The position numbers were made by a program, and so were the translations under genes. From Onchocerca lupi (taxonomy: Eukaryota; Nematoda; Chromadorea; Rhabditida; Onchocercidae): 64,000 nucleotides of DNA. The stretch is from assembly GCA_028564675.1 (NCBI GenBank), contig JAOVVO010000108.1:1-64000 (forward strand), given 5' to 3'. Each line of letters begins with the position of its first letter. Within the stretch, counting starts at the first letter, position 1. Below, piece after piece: positions 23,309 through 36,688 of this stretch. The notes under the pieces were generated by a model that had not been told where the DNA came from, searched no databases, and saw only the letters and a program-made list of their open reading frames with translations.

Positions 23309-26300
23309 GTAAGAAAGCACACTATACAGAAGGAAATTGTAGGAAAGCGTTATGTACCCGATGACAAACTTGGTGGCGTATGATAACAGGAATGATAAAA
23401 CGGATGATATTATACGGAAAGGAACCGTAAGAAAGCTGACTGTACCGAAATTCTCTAGGAATTTTTTTTTCATCGGATTGATAATTTTCATACAATGGAA
23501 TAAAAACTTTAAATGAAAGCTGATAGTTCGATATATATTTAATAATTTTTGAAGTTGCATTTAACTGATAATAAATGAATTTGCCTCATCTTCACTGCAT
23601 GTTAAAGAATGGAGGTTACCTATCATTTATAAAAAAAGTCTGGAAAACTAGTTGAAATTAACATAAAACTTTTGCCATTTCAAAATTTCCTGCAAATTTT
23701 TTACTCTTATTTATAAAACTCTAAGCTAATATGTTGATAATTCAGAAATAATAAAATATTTTGCAATAATCTCCCCTTGGGACTAGAAATATTTGATGGG
23801 AAAAATCTTTTATTCAAACCAAGAACCATTGTAAACGTTTCAAAATTTCAATATGCTTCATTTTTACTATTTGTTTTATATTTTATTTTATTTAGGCATA
23901 TTATAGAAATTTGCATAATTTCTTAAGAATATGCTATAAACTGGAACGAATATCTGATTTGTAAATAACTGAGTAATGGAAAATGCTATTTAAATGTTGA
24001 ATAATTGATAAAGTTTTCTGGTTGCATACTTTGATGGACAAAGTGGTAAGACGCGAAATGATAAACAAAATAGAATAATAGTAATTTATAAAATTTTGGA
24101 GAAATATTTTCAGATTTTTCAAATGATTCAGCTTTAATTTATAATTTTAAAATGTGATAATAACTTCATCCTTATAGTTTTCACTTTTTGTTGTCATTAA
24201 TGTAATAATTATACCTAATATGCTAAGACTTGAGGCAAATTTCACAACTTTACTTAATTGCAAATAAACTTCATCACTTATTTCAAAATAAAAATTACGG
24301 CAGCAATATCATTAATATTTGTATTCATTAAATAGAAATACTAGAAAAAAAGGAATTATTAAGAATTACTAATAAGAAATTAAAGCATTAATTTAATATT
24401 GTTTTAAACTCTTTTTAACCACTAATATTGAATTAAACAATCATGAGCAAAAATTTTTCAAATGAAATTTTAAAAGCAAAATTTTAAAAAAATGAAAAAA
24501 AAAAGTGAAGTTACCCAAATTTGGCATAATGTAGTTGTTAAATCCATTATCGACGATCGAATGAATAACTTTTTTTTCCTTTCCAAAAAAAAGGAAAATG
24601 AGCAATTATAGGAAATTTTCAATAATTGTCGTTTAGAATAGCAATATTTCCAACAGTTTTTGAAACATCGTTTAATTCCCAATTAAATAATCGTATTTCA
24701 TCCATGAAAAATACAAATATTTCTTCAAATTATTACTTTCGTGTATAATTTGAAAAAGTACAAAACATGACTGTTTTTTCTCAAGCAATTAGTTAAAAAC
24801 AGTTCAAAATAAGTTTTTCAACTGTTTTCCGAATATTGTTGGCTAATTGAACAAATCTTTTCAAAATGATTGGGCAAAAAAGAAAAAAAGAGAAATGTAA
24901 CGAATTTCGTCTTCTTTTCATATTTAATAAATAAAAATTGGATGCCAGATTTTTTTATTTTTGATAATTCTCACGTACAGCTACTTTTTATACTTTTCAT
25001 TACATCCATCTTTTCTTGCTTACATTATAAATTTCTTCAACAAATTTCCGAAATTTCGAAAATTTTCAAGTACTGCAAGTATTCTTAAATTAGCATCCAG
25101 ATGACATAAAAACAAAAAATTACACATTTATAAAATAAAAGATTTGACATTTCTTGCAATTGATGTGGCAACACTTGCAATTAATACGTGACATCACTCG
25201 CAATTGACGGATTTCTAACTTTTTCATTACCATGAATGTTTGCATAATATTATCAGAATAATGGTATTTTTCACGGATGAATGCAAAATATTGCCATCAA
25301 TTATTCAAAATGATCCGTGAACGATCCAAAATGATTCAGAATGATCCATCAGTGATTCAAAATGTTTGGTAAGGAAGATATGCTGGATTATATCTGTATC
25401 GTTTGCAATATTCTGATATCCAACTACAAAAGAATAAAGTAAAGAAATCTTATATCTTTATTACTTATAAAAAAAAAGAGAGAAAATAATTTGATGACAA
25501 AGCTTCAATATTTGAATTTTGACATATTTAAAATGAATTAATAAAAAACGAGAAATTTCATTATTCTAATATATTCAGAATGAATTTTTGAGAAAATGTT
25601 GCAACTTTAATTTTTGTACAAAAAATAAATTAGCGAGAAAACACAATTCTAACTTTGTAGTTTTAATTTTGGTACATTTAAAATGAACTAATAAAAAAAA
25701 CGGAAAAAGAATTCACAATTTCAACATATCTGAATTTATCAAAAAAAAAAAAAAAAAAAAAAAAAAAATGCCACAACTCCATTATTTTGCATGTATTTCT
25801 AAATGAATTAATTGGTGAAAACTCGGTAGTTCTAATTTCTATAAATCTGAAAAATCGTCAGCACAGCAGAAAGCTACATTGTAAATGGATGTATTTTAAT
25901 AAATTGTTTTAATTCCAAAAAAAAAAAATGTGTACTACTTGATACATATGTCATCAGAAAAATTGAATCAAACGAAAAATATTAATGACAACGAAGAAAA
26001 AGAAGACGGAAATGGCGAAATAAAAATATACTTGTTTTTTCATTCTATTTTTCGTTTCGAAAAATAAGAATTAAAAAAAAATTTGAAAAATATGGAGCAT
26101 TTTTTAGTCTAACTTTATTCAAATGGCAATCAATTTATTTATGATGATGCCGAATAATAATAAATAATAGAGTCTCTCCAAATAGTTTTTTAAATTATTC
26201 AAATTTCCCAAAGCTTTCTTAAATACCCTTCTGCTATCCTTCGTGTTCAGTGATGAATGAAAGTGATGATGATAATGAGTGGCGATAAACGAATTGTACT

Positions 26301-29300
26301 CTATTCATTCTTCTTTGATTCCTCATTTGCCCGAATGAAGAAATAATTGCAAATATTATCTTGTTATTCGGTCTCGCTTAATCTAAGTAATTATGATATC
26401 ATATCTAATAAACCGTGAAATTAATTTTTCCGGTGAAGAAATAATTGCAAAATGTAACTTGCTTAATTGATCTCATTCGTGAAGTATTTGTTAATAATTA
26501 AAAATAAATTAAAGGCAAATTTCGTTATAATTCGAATAAAATAAGTGATATTAAGTACGTAAGTAATTTAACGAATCAGTTAAATGATATTAAATAGATA
26601 AATAATATTACATTGAAAATATTTTATAAATGTACCATGTAATATTTTATTCGAATTAGAAATTCAACAACAAAAGTAAAACGAGATCTTATCAAATTAA
26701 TTTACCGAGATTGTTGCAATAGCGAAGCGAAATCTAAACGAGAGTGACGAAATTTTTAGTTAAAAAATTTTAATAAAACCAAGAACAATTCCTTGGATGA
26801 AAATCCAATTCTGAGATAAAAATTTCAACAGAACAAGAAAAGTTCGCAACTCTTATCAATATTTGCAAGAGATAAGTTGAAATCTTTCTGTTATATTTAT
26901 TTGCAACAAATTTAATTAATTACTTATTCATATAAAAAATCTTCGTTAGTGATTATTGCAATTTATAGATTTGAAAAGATGCACATCATTTTTTTCCTTT
27001 AAAAAGCAAAAGTAAATATTGATAGTTTAAATTTATTTATATATTCATTTTATTTTTTATTTTAAATGAACAATGCTTAAACTTCCTAGTGGAAGAAATT
27101 TTCGGGGAAAACTTTAAGATAAAATAAAATATAATGAAATTAAATAAATTATAAATGCGTGGAATGAAAGTTTAAAGCAAAGAAATTGATGGAGATAATT
27201 TCAAAGTATGGAAGTTTATAATTTATGAGAATAAAGGTGAAAATAAACTTGGGATGAATTTAATTTAAATTTATTGTAAAATTGTCTATTTTTGTCTTTT
27301 TTATATATCGAACTATCTAATCTTTCTTACTTATTTCATTATTGAATAAACTATATGAAATTGGGGAAATAAGATCAGTTTAATCATATTACATTTATAT
27401 TTAAATAAATGGACTTAAATAATCAAGTAAAAAATTAGCAACCAAAAGATGCCACTACGCAAATTTTAGCAAATTTCTATTTTGAAAATTAAATATTTTT
27501 GGAATTTTAGACTTTACAACCACTTTGAAGTGCCAAATCAAAATAATAAACTTAATTATGGAAATATGAATTAGTTTTGATTTAGAAAGAGATGAAGGAT
27601 GACAAATGTTGGACGAAATGATGTTCGGAAGAAAGACGAATGGTTTAAACATTCAAAAATGGGGATAAATTATATCATTTTCAGATGTTGAAATGACATT
27701 CCAAAGATGATTTCTTGATGACAATAAAATTCAATGGAAATTTAAAAAGTAATCAATTTCAGAAAATTTTCAGAAAGAAATAAGAGAAAATGACTTTTTT
27801 TAATGTTCTGAAAGTTTTTTTTTTTTTTTTTGAAGCAAGTGTCTACTTTTTTAAACAAGTCATAATGGTTCAGTAAATTTTTACCAAATATCACTGATTT
27901 AAAAAATTTCAGAGCAATTCGTCATTTCATTTTTTTTCTCCGAATTTCCAAGGTAAAAATTGGAAAATCATTCATGAATATTTTTCCCGCATTTTTTCAT
28001 TCCGTTAAATTATAATAAGTAAATGGTAATTTGAATGATTCGTAAATTATCAGTGATCCTTGAAAAAATTTTTTTTGAAAAGATATGTAAAAAAATGGTA
28101 AAAATAGTTGAAAATATATAATAACGAATTCATAATGTAACTTTGGTCATAACTTTAAAATAAATCTCATCAAAGAATATAGTGACATTTCAAAATTTCA
28201 GCAAGTTGTCTGATCTGTTCTTATCCTCTTGACTGAACAAGTTCACTGACACAATTTGAAAAAAGTGATGAATAATCTAATCATAGAATTTTTGAGCTTT
28301 GTAAAATTATTTTTCGATAAATTATTAAGTAATAAAAGAAAGGAAAATTTTCATTAAATTTTTATGGAATTTCACCCAAATTAATTTTCAAATGAATCAT
28401 AATAAAAATAATTTAGCATTTTTAATTCACAAATAACATTTCAATAACTGATAGGATTGATAACTTATCGAAATAATAAGCATATTTCTCACAATAAAAC
28501 TAACATATTTTTATTCTTTATTTGCTTAGCTGCTATCATTTTATGACAGTTTGCTTTACTTATTATGAAAAGTAATGCTGAAACATTGACAAAATTGATT
28601 GATATTGAATTTCGATCGATTAAAAAACTGGTCAACGATTGAATCAATTTCATGAATCAAATTAACTCACCAAAATATTCAATTGGGCTACTGAAAAAGC
28701 TTGCATTATTTTATAGCAACTTAATTCCAGTTTTATGAAATCTTTAATTCCGGTTTATTATTCTTCGTGAGTCATTGTTTTCATGACATCAAAATCGATC
28801 CGAAATATAATCCGAAGTAATTATCATATAAATGAAACGAATAACCGGATAATTAAAAATGAATCAAATAATTCAATTGTATTTTATGCAGCGAAATGAT
28901 ATTATGCCCTAAAAATTTATTTATAGGTAATTCTTATTCCTTCAAATTTTTTTAAATTCAAAAAAATTGAGCAAAAGAAAACATTTTGAATTATTAAAGA
29001 AAATCAAACAAAATTTTTCTCCAACCTATTCAAAAAATAAGCCACTTTTATTCAATTTTTTTTTCTTTTTTAGGAATTTAATTCTATCGAAAAATAAGAA
29101 ATGAAATGAAATATCACACGAAAAATGTGAATCGGAATTCGCGACAAATGAACAGAAATGAAATAAATAACTTCCTGTAACGTTTGTTCAACCAAAAAAA
29201 AAAAAAAAAATTTCATATATTGGAAATTTTTTTCTTAAAAAATGCAAATATTTAAAATAGAAATTTTCGGTCGGTAGTAATAGATGCTGTGATAGAAATC

Positions 29301-30904
29301 TTTGCCAATTTAAATTATGAAAAGAAGATGAAAAAATTGGATGAAATCGGAACTAAACATACTATAAAATTTTCATTCTTATATATTACATGTAATCCTG
29401 TGAAATAATTTGATAGGTTTATTGACTTTAACTTCTTTTTTTTTTTTTTCAATTTGGAATAATTATTTAAAAAAGGTTTACTTGACAATTAATATGAGCG
29501 CATAATTTTGTGCAACCAAATAACCAAATGAAAATTTTGTTTCATTATGGTCAAAATCCTTCTTTCTCTCTCTCTACTTTTTTGCATATCTAATTTTCCA
29601 GCAAAAATTTAATGATATTAATAATTATAAAAGGAAGAAATAACTAAAACAACATAATTTTTTTTTAATGCCAGCAAAAATTATATAAAACCAGTATTAA
29701 TAAAAAAAAAAAGATGCAAAAAAACAAAACAAACAAAAACAACTTTATATAAAAACCTGATGTATAAATGGCGAATTCAGTCTTTTGCAAAAAAAATGAA
29801 AAAAAACAAAACAAACAAAAACAGCTTTATATAGAAACTTCATGTATAAATGGCGAATTGAGTCTTTTTTTTTTTTTTTTTTTTTATAAAATTTTTTTCC
29901 AATATTTGCAGTTTAATTAATAAAATTTTTTTTTTTTTTTGCTTTCAAATAACTTATTGCTACTATATTATTTATTTACATATTTACATTTTTTGGCATA
30001 TTATTATGATGCGCTAAAAATTGTTATCATTTTAACAAAATTAGAAAAAAATGAAACAAAGAATGAAGCAGATAACAACAGATCAGAATTTGTCATTATA
30101 AATGTTAGGAAAAAACGAAGATTTATAAAAATATGAAATTAATTTTTAAATATTTCACGGAATTATGAAAGAAAAATTTAAAATTTGTCTGTTTCTTTGT
30201 CAATATTTCAATAGTAAATTATTTGCAACCATGGATAAATGGTTTTCGTTTCGAGAAAAAAATCAAAATTTGTTCTTTTTCAGATAAAGTTAGATTTATT
30301 GATGGCTATGACATTTGCAAATATTAATCGGTTGAAAAGTTGCTTCTTCCATAACACTTAACAAATTAAGATAGCATGCAGTATCTTTTTCAAACCTCAC
30401 AGTACTGTGATAAGCATAAATTTTTACTTGCAAATGAAATTCAATAAATATTGGGACATTCCTTTCATCTTTTGCAGTAAATATTTATTTTTGATTTCTT
30501 CCTTCTCAATTTTTGTTTCAATGCAGCTCATGCTTAAATATAAACAATATGAGAAAGACGTTATCAAAGATATAAGAAAACAATTATAAGATAAAATAAA
30601 TAAACAAATAAGTGAAATGGGCAAACAGATTTGCTACTTTTAAACTATCTCTTTCAATCGATAATTTTAAATAGAACTACTCACATTTAAATTCTAAATG
30701 TGAGAAAACAAGCAAAAATAGATACAAGAAAATTGCTGCAATATTATTTGCGCTAAAAAAACCTAAATATATTAATCGATGACCAATTAATTGATGCAGT
30801 AGAATTTCGCAATAAAATTATGAAATAATAAAAATAAAAGATATTTTTCATTTTCTTAACTAATCATTGATAAAATTAATTGTAATTTCAATGTTTATTT
30901 ATAG
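23309..30904. other. AT-rich region, no gene identified
   Basis: It holds possible introns of a gene starting at 23249, but I could not locate internal exons. Local repeats include GCAATTGA-type words near 25150-25210 and AATGATCC/AATGATTCA words near 25305-25360. A small frame near 25948 (KEDGNGEI) imitates half an EF-hand loop but lacks the key first and last residues and a splice donor. Confidence 0.45.
29713..29870 (+). repeat. Direct tandem duplication of ~85 bp
   Basis: Two successive copies share AACAAAACAAACAAAAACA, CTTTATATA(A/G)AAAC, and ATGTATAAATGGCGAATT with AGTCTTTT following. They differ at only a few positions, so the duplication is fairly recent or conserved. It lies in otherwise featureless AT-rich sequence. 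Confidence 0.75.
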
Positions 30905-32633
30905 AAACAGGTTCAATCACTAAGGAAGACTTTATACGATATATGAGCACACCACCAGCACATCGAACCACACTTAGCGAATTGGAAAAATATTTTCGAT
31001 TGTATGATAATGATGGCGATGGTGCTATAACAGTTGGTATGATAACAATCATTTTAATTTGTTACTTTTCCATTTTACTGATACGAAAGATATCTATTTG
31101 CGAAATTCAGTTAGAGAAATTATTTTATATAATTATTATAATTCTATTTATTATATTTTTCATTTTCAAAAATTTCCTGATTTTTGAAATTCCTTCGAAA
31201 TTGCATGAATTAATTCAGAAAACGATGTGAATGATATCATTCTGTTTTGAGATTTTTAACAAAGTTTTGACAAACAAATAGCAGCTGCGATATTCACATT
31301 TCAATCGCTTCATTTTTCTTCTCAATAAAAATTTTATGCGAATGAGATGAGAGAAACGAAAGAATAGGCAAAAATTATAATAAATAAGTTTTAAGCAAAC
31401 AATGATGAAGTAAATTAGAGCGGATTTTAGCTCAATTTTTGATTTCCCATGAGGAAAAATGAAAACTTTTCAATAATGCTGGTTAGACTAAATTTGTTTA
31501 TTCGCACAGGCTTAATCCTCAATTTTTCGATATTATCTGAGAAAACTGATAAGAAGGAGGAAAAAAAGTTTTTTTTTTTTTGATATTTTCTTGATCAAAT
31601 ATCACATTATGTCATCAAAATAAATTAATCTTAGTTGTTCATCATTATTTTATCTTTTTGTTTCAATAATTTTTCTTTAAATTTCCGTTTGTTAAAATTT
31701 CTTTTATATTGCAAAAAAATATTTTAAAAAGGAATATTAAAAAGTAGAAAAAAAAGGAAGAGCATTTCGAAACTTTTATTTAAGTTTTGAAGATTCGAAA
31801 ATTTTTTGAAGAGTCTGTTGTAATTATTATTTCAAAAATATTTCCCGACTCTTCTTCGAGAATTCAGGATTGCTCTGAAGAAAAGCATTCTTCCAATGCA
31901 ACACTGCTATTCCCGAGAGAGGCAAGATGGGCAGAAATGAAAAATTCATCCTTTTTTACATGCTTTTTCTCAAATCATCTACTTTTTTCCACATTATACT
32001 ACTTCATCATTACGTGTATCATCTCATTAATTATGTGAAGCTAATGTTTAAAGCCACAAACATTTATTTTTTGTCAAAAGTTCTGAACATATCTGAAAAT
32101 ACATTTGACGTTAATATCAAAGGAACGGTTGAAATATTTCTCACACTTGAATGAGATCATCCAACAAATGATCAATTAAAGATTCTGATTTAGATCAAGT
32201 AATTGCTCCAATAATTGAATTTCAGTGATAGATTATGGTGTAACCTGAATCTAATTTTTAAATAAGTCAGAATTTTTGCAAAGAAAGAGGTAAACCAAAT
32301 TAATTAACTATACAAAATTTTTTTTGAACAAAGCAAAGTTCTAATTATAATGAACAAATTTTATTCGATCAATTCATGATTGCTAAAGTGATTCGACTTG
32401 TTCATATTTCCTTCACAAAAATTCTAACTTATTTAAAGAATGGATAATAAGCTATAGCTTAATCCATCACTGCAAGAAAAGAACCTTTTGCAGATCAAGT
32501 AATGAAAATTCTGGAAGAAGTGATTAAGGTAGCGGATCGGGAATTGATCGAAGCGAAATTCCAATTGATTGATACAAATCATGATGGGCGAATTTCATTC
32601 GATGAATTTATGAGTATGATGAAAGAATTGTAA
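30905..32633 (+). CDS. EF-hand calcium-binding protein, 3' two exons (partial)
   Basis: Exons 30905-31036 (acceptor TTTATTTATAG, donor G|GTATGA) and 32494-32633 (acceptor TTTTGCAG) join in phase 1 to give about 90 residues. The first exon starts inside an EF-hand loop (ETGSITKEDF, whose residues 1-3 must be in the previous exon). It is followed by an exiting helix, a linker, an entering helix and the canonical loop DNDGDGAITVDQ, completed by the second exon. The last EF-hand is DTNHDGRISFDE, ending FMSMMKEL-stop. So the C-terminal three of probably four EF-hands are present, in the calmodulin/troponin-C style; all oxygen ligands (D, D/N, D/H, E or Q) can be read. The Gln at position 12 of the third-from-last visible loop is unusual. 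The N-terminal exons were not found. AATAAA follows at 32658. Confidence 0.85.
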
Positions 32634-32657
32634 TTGCTCTAATTCAGTAGAAATAGA

Positions 32658-32663
32658 AATAAA
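32658..32663 (+). terminator. Polyadenylation signal of the EF-hand gene
   Basis: AATAAA 25 nt after the stop codon, on the coding strand. Confidence 0.55.
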
Positions 32664-33779
32664 GCGCTGCAATTTGTTTATGCAATATCATCATTATTGA
32701 TAACTGTCACAGGAATCAGTCATAGGAAGATGATGTCTGGTTAATATAATCATAAACATGACATAAAATTGTCATCTTTTTATAAAATTTTAAATGGCTG
32801 TCAAAAAAATAATTAAATTTATCAAGGATCTAGCAATCCATTGTTGATTAATTTACAACTAATACAGAAAATAATTGTTCCTTCAAAACTGACATCGTTA
32901 CACTTTTTTCTGGAAGGTGTATGCAAAGGTTTTCACTACGAAGCAGATATTTTAATCGAAAAGACTAAGGTATTTAGATTGACTTCATAGTACTAATTCG
33001 ATTTATTTTTTCGAAGAAGTTTAAAATTTAAGGAGCAGAAAATATCGATTAGTATACTTTTTTTTAAATTAAAATTCACATCTGAATATTCTTTGCGAAT
33101 AAATAACATTTGCATGCAAAATGAGCGGGAAAGAGTTTATTGCTTAATCAAATTCAATTTTTTCATCTAATTTTTATAACTTTTTGCATTGATCAATATT
33201 TAGCGCTTCTTAACATATTCCTCCTTATTGTTCAATTTTCAGTTGAATTTTTATGTAGGAAAAAATCATTTACGACATTTGAAGAAGAAAAAAAGAATGG
33301 AAAAAATTAATAAAGCGGCAATATACTGCATATATTTGATATTTAAATTGAAACAATATTATCCGGAAGAATTCTAATCAAAAAATATAACAAACAAAAA
33401 AGGAAAATAAAATGAAAAAAGATCAGAAATGTTTGAATTCTTGGAATAGGAATAGTAATGTTTTTTTGAATGTTTTTTATATTTTATCTGTTGGAGAAAA
33501 AAAACTATTCATTGATGATATTGCAAATTAATTTCATTTATTTCGCTAAAATTAACAATAGAAAAAATGACGATCCTGTAGAATTTTTCGACTTTTTTAT
33601 AAAGCAATAATAAATTTTATATATTGTTATACACAAAAACAATAAAATTCAATTAAAATTTTTGTTAAAAATTGCAAAATTTATTGTCAAATTTATTGTC
33701 AAAACTTGCAAAATTGGAAAATATGATTTCTAGTATAAGATAATTTTACAATTAGAATCTTTACAAAGATATCAGTTGA
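32664..33779. other. Intergenic, nothing seen
   Basis: AT-rich sequence with no supported gene, ending where the repeat shared with 45.6 and 48.7 kb begins. Confidence 0.5.
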
Positions 33780-33990
33780 ACTTGACGGTGTATCTTTGAG
33801 TTGACAGCAACATTGCTATTCGATCCGTTGATTCGCTGTTGTATTCAGAACGGAGAGCATCGTGTATTTGAAATAAAGAATTTGAATTAAATTACTACTC
33901 TCAATCAATATATTGCGAATTAGCTGAATGCTAATACAACTTACACTTTCCTATGTCAAATTTTGGCAAAAATGAATCATTCAAACTTGA
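33780..33990 (+). repeat. Partial third copy of repeat unit B
   Basis: GAGTTGACAGCAACATTG, GATTCGCTG, GAATTTGAATTAAATTA and GCGAATTAGCTGAATGCTAATAC match, in order, the segments at about 45630-45790 and 48715-48860. Here the repeat runs directly into the inverted protease 5' copy, which implies that unit B carries upstream sequence of the protease family. Confidence 0.7.
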
Positions 33991-34069
33991 AGGAAACATT
34001 CTTTGACAAAGCCAACAAAGTTGTCGCTTTTCGAAGGTCAAATTTAAAACTGATCTATGATAGATTTGA

Positions 34070-34740
34070 AATTTTAAGTATAATTTAATAAATACAGTAA
34101 CAAAATAATGGAAAATGAGCTGAGTCTGAAATAACGATTTTTGAAATTTCATGTTGGAAAACATTTTCGATAATAATTAGCTTTAAGCTATTTTATTGTT
34201 CTTTTGTAAATGCACGCAGCTGGTTTGCAGTTTGCATGCAAAGACAATTCATCGAGCAGAATTTTGCTGTTTTTCAAGCATTAATGGGAAGATTCCTGAC
34301 ATATCGACAGAAGGCACAAATTAAAAGCGATAGAATGCAATATCTATGTTTTGCTGAGCTATGTTCATAAATTCAGCGCCACATATCAATTATCGCAGAT
34401 AGCTAATCAACGTGGCAACGAAGTTTGGAATTGCGAATAATTTCGCCTTCACTCATTCACACCTTTCACTAATCGACCATTTCACTTCAACAGAGACAAA
34501 CGATAGCATGCACAAGCTTCCTTCTACAGTAGCCGAAGATGGAGAATAAGCTGTTTCGAATGCATTCGACTGTTTTTATCATCTTCGCTTTTAACTTTGC
34601 TTTCGTCGAAAGCGGTAAGCATTCTGCTCGAAATTTGTGGCTTATTTTGTTCAGAAAGAGATCCATAATTTCGCAATATAGCTTATCACTTAACGACAAA
34701 TTGGTCTGTTTGAGATTTGGTTTTCTAGCTGAAGATTGAA
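34070..34740 (+). repeat. Left arm of a ~650-bp inverted repeat flanking the protease gene
   Basis: Nearly identical, in reverse complement, to about 41310-41955. Differences are few: 13-14 bp insertions near 34470 and 34705 and scattered substitutions. The arm holds the promoter, the signal-peptide exon (34539-34614) and the beginning of intron 1 of the protease gene. Confidence 0.9.
34539..34614 (+). pseudogene. Orphan signal-peptide exon of the serine protease family
   Basis: ATG to the donor G|GTAAGC encodes MENKLFRMHSTVFIIFAF and a short tail, ending in phase 1, exactly as exon 1 of the minus-strand gene at 41431-41506. The acceptor-like TTCTACAG just upstream is also kept. I found no protease exon 2 or catalytic exons downstream on the plus strand before the minus-strand gene begins. 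So this is a 5' fragment, or the first exon of a transcript with unrelated downstream exons. Confidence 0.6.
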
Positions 34741-36688
34741 TAACTGAAGTGCTGAGAAAAGTATTTTTGAGTTCAAACCATAATATGGGTATGAAATTAA
34801 TTAAATATCCGGAAAGATAATTCAGCCAATGCTAAAAATTTTTATCGAATTCTATGGCATTTGATCAGAAAAAGAAAAATGTAAAAGATGAAAGAGAAAA
34901 ATCATAGGAAAAACGCATATACACTGCTTTGTAAAGGAATGAAAAATTTCGGAGGGCATTTGATTAAAATTGAAATTTGCGAAAACTTTCGCTTTTCTTT
35001 TCTTTCTTCAAAAGTATTATAAATTTTTTCGTTAGGCCGATATAAAGTATAAGCACAGCACCGGAAAATTTGGTAAACGCAAATTTTATTTCTACCCAAT
35101 AAGAAACATTACTGAATTTCCTTGGACAAAGCTGAATTTTTTTATCTTTTTCTTATAAATATTTCAACTTCTCCGCATGAAATTAGCCATCGATCGGTTC
35201 AATAAGCAACAGACATGAGACTCATGTCTGAAACGAACGAATCACTCAATGAATCATTGCATTTTTTAAATGCAAACATGCCATTTAGAAATAATTTCAA
35301 ACTAATTATCATTGGTTTCCTTCAAAATTTCGCTGCTGTCAGCAAAAACGCTGAAATTTTAGTATTTTTCGGCTAAAATGAGCATGGCATTTTGTCACTT
35401 GTAATATTTGAGCGATATTTCGATTCATATTATCCTGATTCATAGAATCCCGATATCTTACATCCTGACTCATGATTCCTCGATTCAAAACCCAACTTGC
35501 ACATGCATCCCGACTCATTTGTTCTGAAAATTCACCGCATTCAGTACGATAAATATAGCTTCACCCGAATAGCTCAAAGAAAACATTCCAATTTTTATTA
35601 TTCCAAATCAAATTGGCAAGAATTATTTCCAATGAAGCGAATTATTGCAGTTACCTGAATCTTCTACTGCGTCGCTACCAATGATATTAGCGAACCGGAA
35701 ATGTTGGAAAAAAAAAAAGAAAAGAAAAAAGCAGTGGTCACGTAAAGGAAAGAAAAAAGTTTCATTAATGTAAGATGTTTTTGGAATTGATATTTTAATA
35801 AATGAACAAATTCAGATGCAAATTATATTTCAGTCAATGAAATCAAAATTTGATGAACTCAAAAATTATGATTTTTAAGATTTAACGGCAAAGACGTTAT
35901 TCAAATTTTAAAAAAGTCCTAATACTTCGCTCTTTTAGCTACTACAATTTGCTTGTTGCTTTAAAAAGCAAAAATAAAACTGAATAATTTGTGGATGCAC
36001 AGTAAATATAATATGAATTCGGTCAATTTCATCTCTCTTGTAGAGAAATAAATTGGAAGAATAACTTTTGCTCTGTGCAGTCTTCTGGAGGAATAATTTC
36101 GAGAGAGTACTTTTTGCCGATGAATTTTATTAAATTCGCAACGATTCTCAGATTGCATTGTTGTGTAATAGAAGATTTCACTTTTTGTTTCAAATAATCG
36201 GCAAAAAAATTTTTACAAGTCTTTCATATGCAAATTTATTAATAAAAACAAGAAGTCGAAGTTTCTGTTGGCAGATTTGTTTTTTTAAATGAATGAATTC
36301 ATTCTCGCTATAGCAATTGTACCGTATCGTGTCCTTAATCAGAATCGTAAATAATTGAAAGGAAGTAATTAAGGAAAAGGCCACGTTTTACTTTTTGCTA
36401 TTTCGATATTAGTGGTAGAATAATTTCTTCATTTCCATTTCATCTGAATTAAATTCAGTAAAATGACGAATCCGATTAGCACATGAATAACTCAACTACT
36501 GCTTCATATTGTTGCTTTTTTCTCGAGTAATTTGTCAGTTTTTTTTTTAAGTTTTGTAAGTTATACCATCAAACTTCATTTTTACATCAATTTAATTTAA
36601 TAAGATTTTATGTCAAGAAATACAAATCTCGTGACATCAAAAATGCATCACTCGAATAATCATATCTCCAGGTATAGTAGGTACGCTC
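34741..36688. other. AT-rich sequence, no gene supported
   Basis: It lies between the inverted 5' fragment and the 3' end of the protease gene. ORFs on both strands here lack domains and splice logic. Confidence 0.5.

Noticed and set aside
25948..26070. Short frame with KEDGNGEI as a possible missing EF-hand exon
   Set aside because: Loop position 1 is Lys and position 12 is Leu, and there is no suitable donor, so it cannot supply the missing loop residues.
31787..32154. Two overlapping plus-strand ORFs inside the EF-hand intron
   Set aside because: They lie wholly within a GT..AG intron whose flanking exons join in phase, and no domain was seen.
34487..34699. 70-codon ORF (also at 41262-41558) seen twice
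   Set aside because: It is present twice only because it is antisense to the signal-peptide exon in both arms of the inverted repeat.
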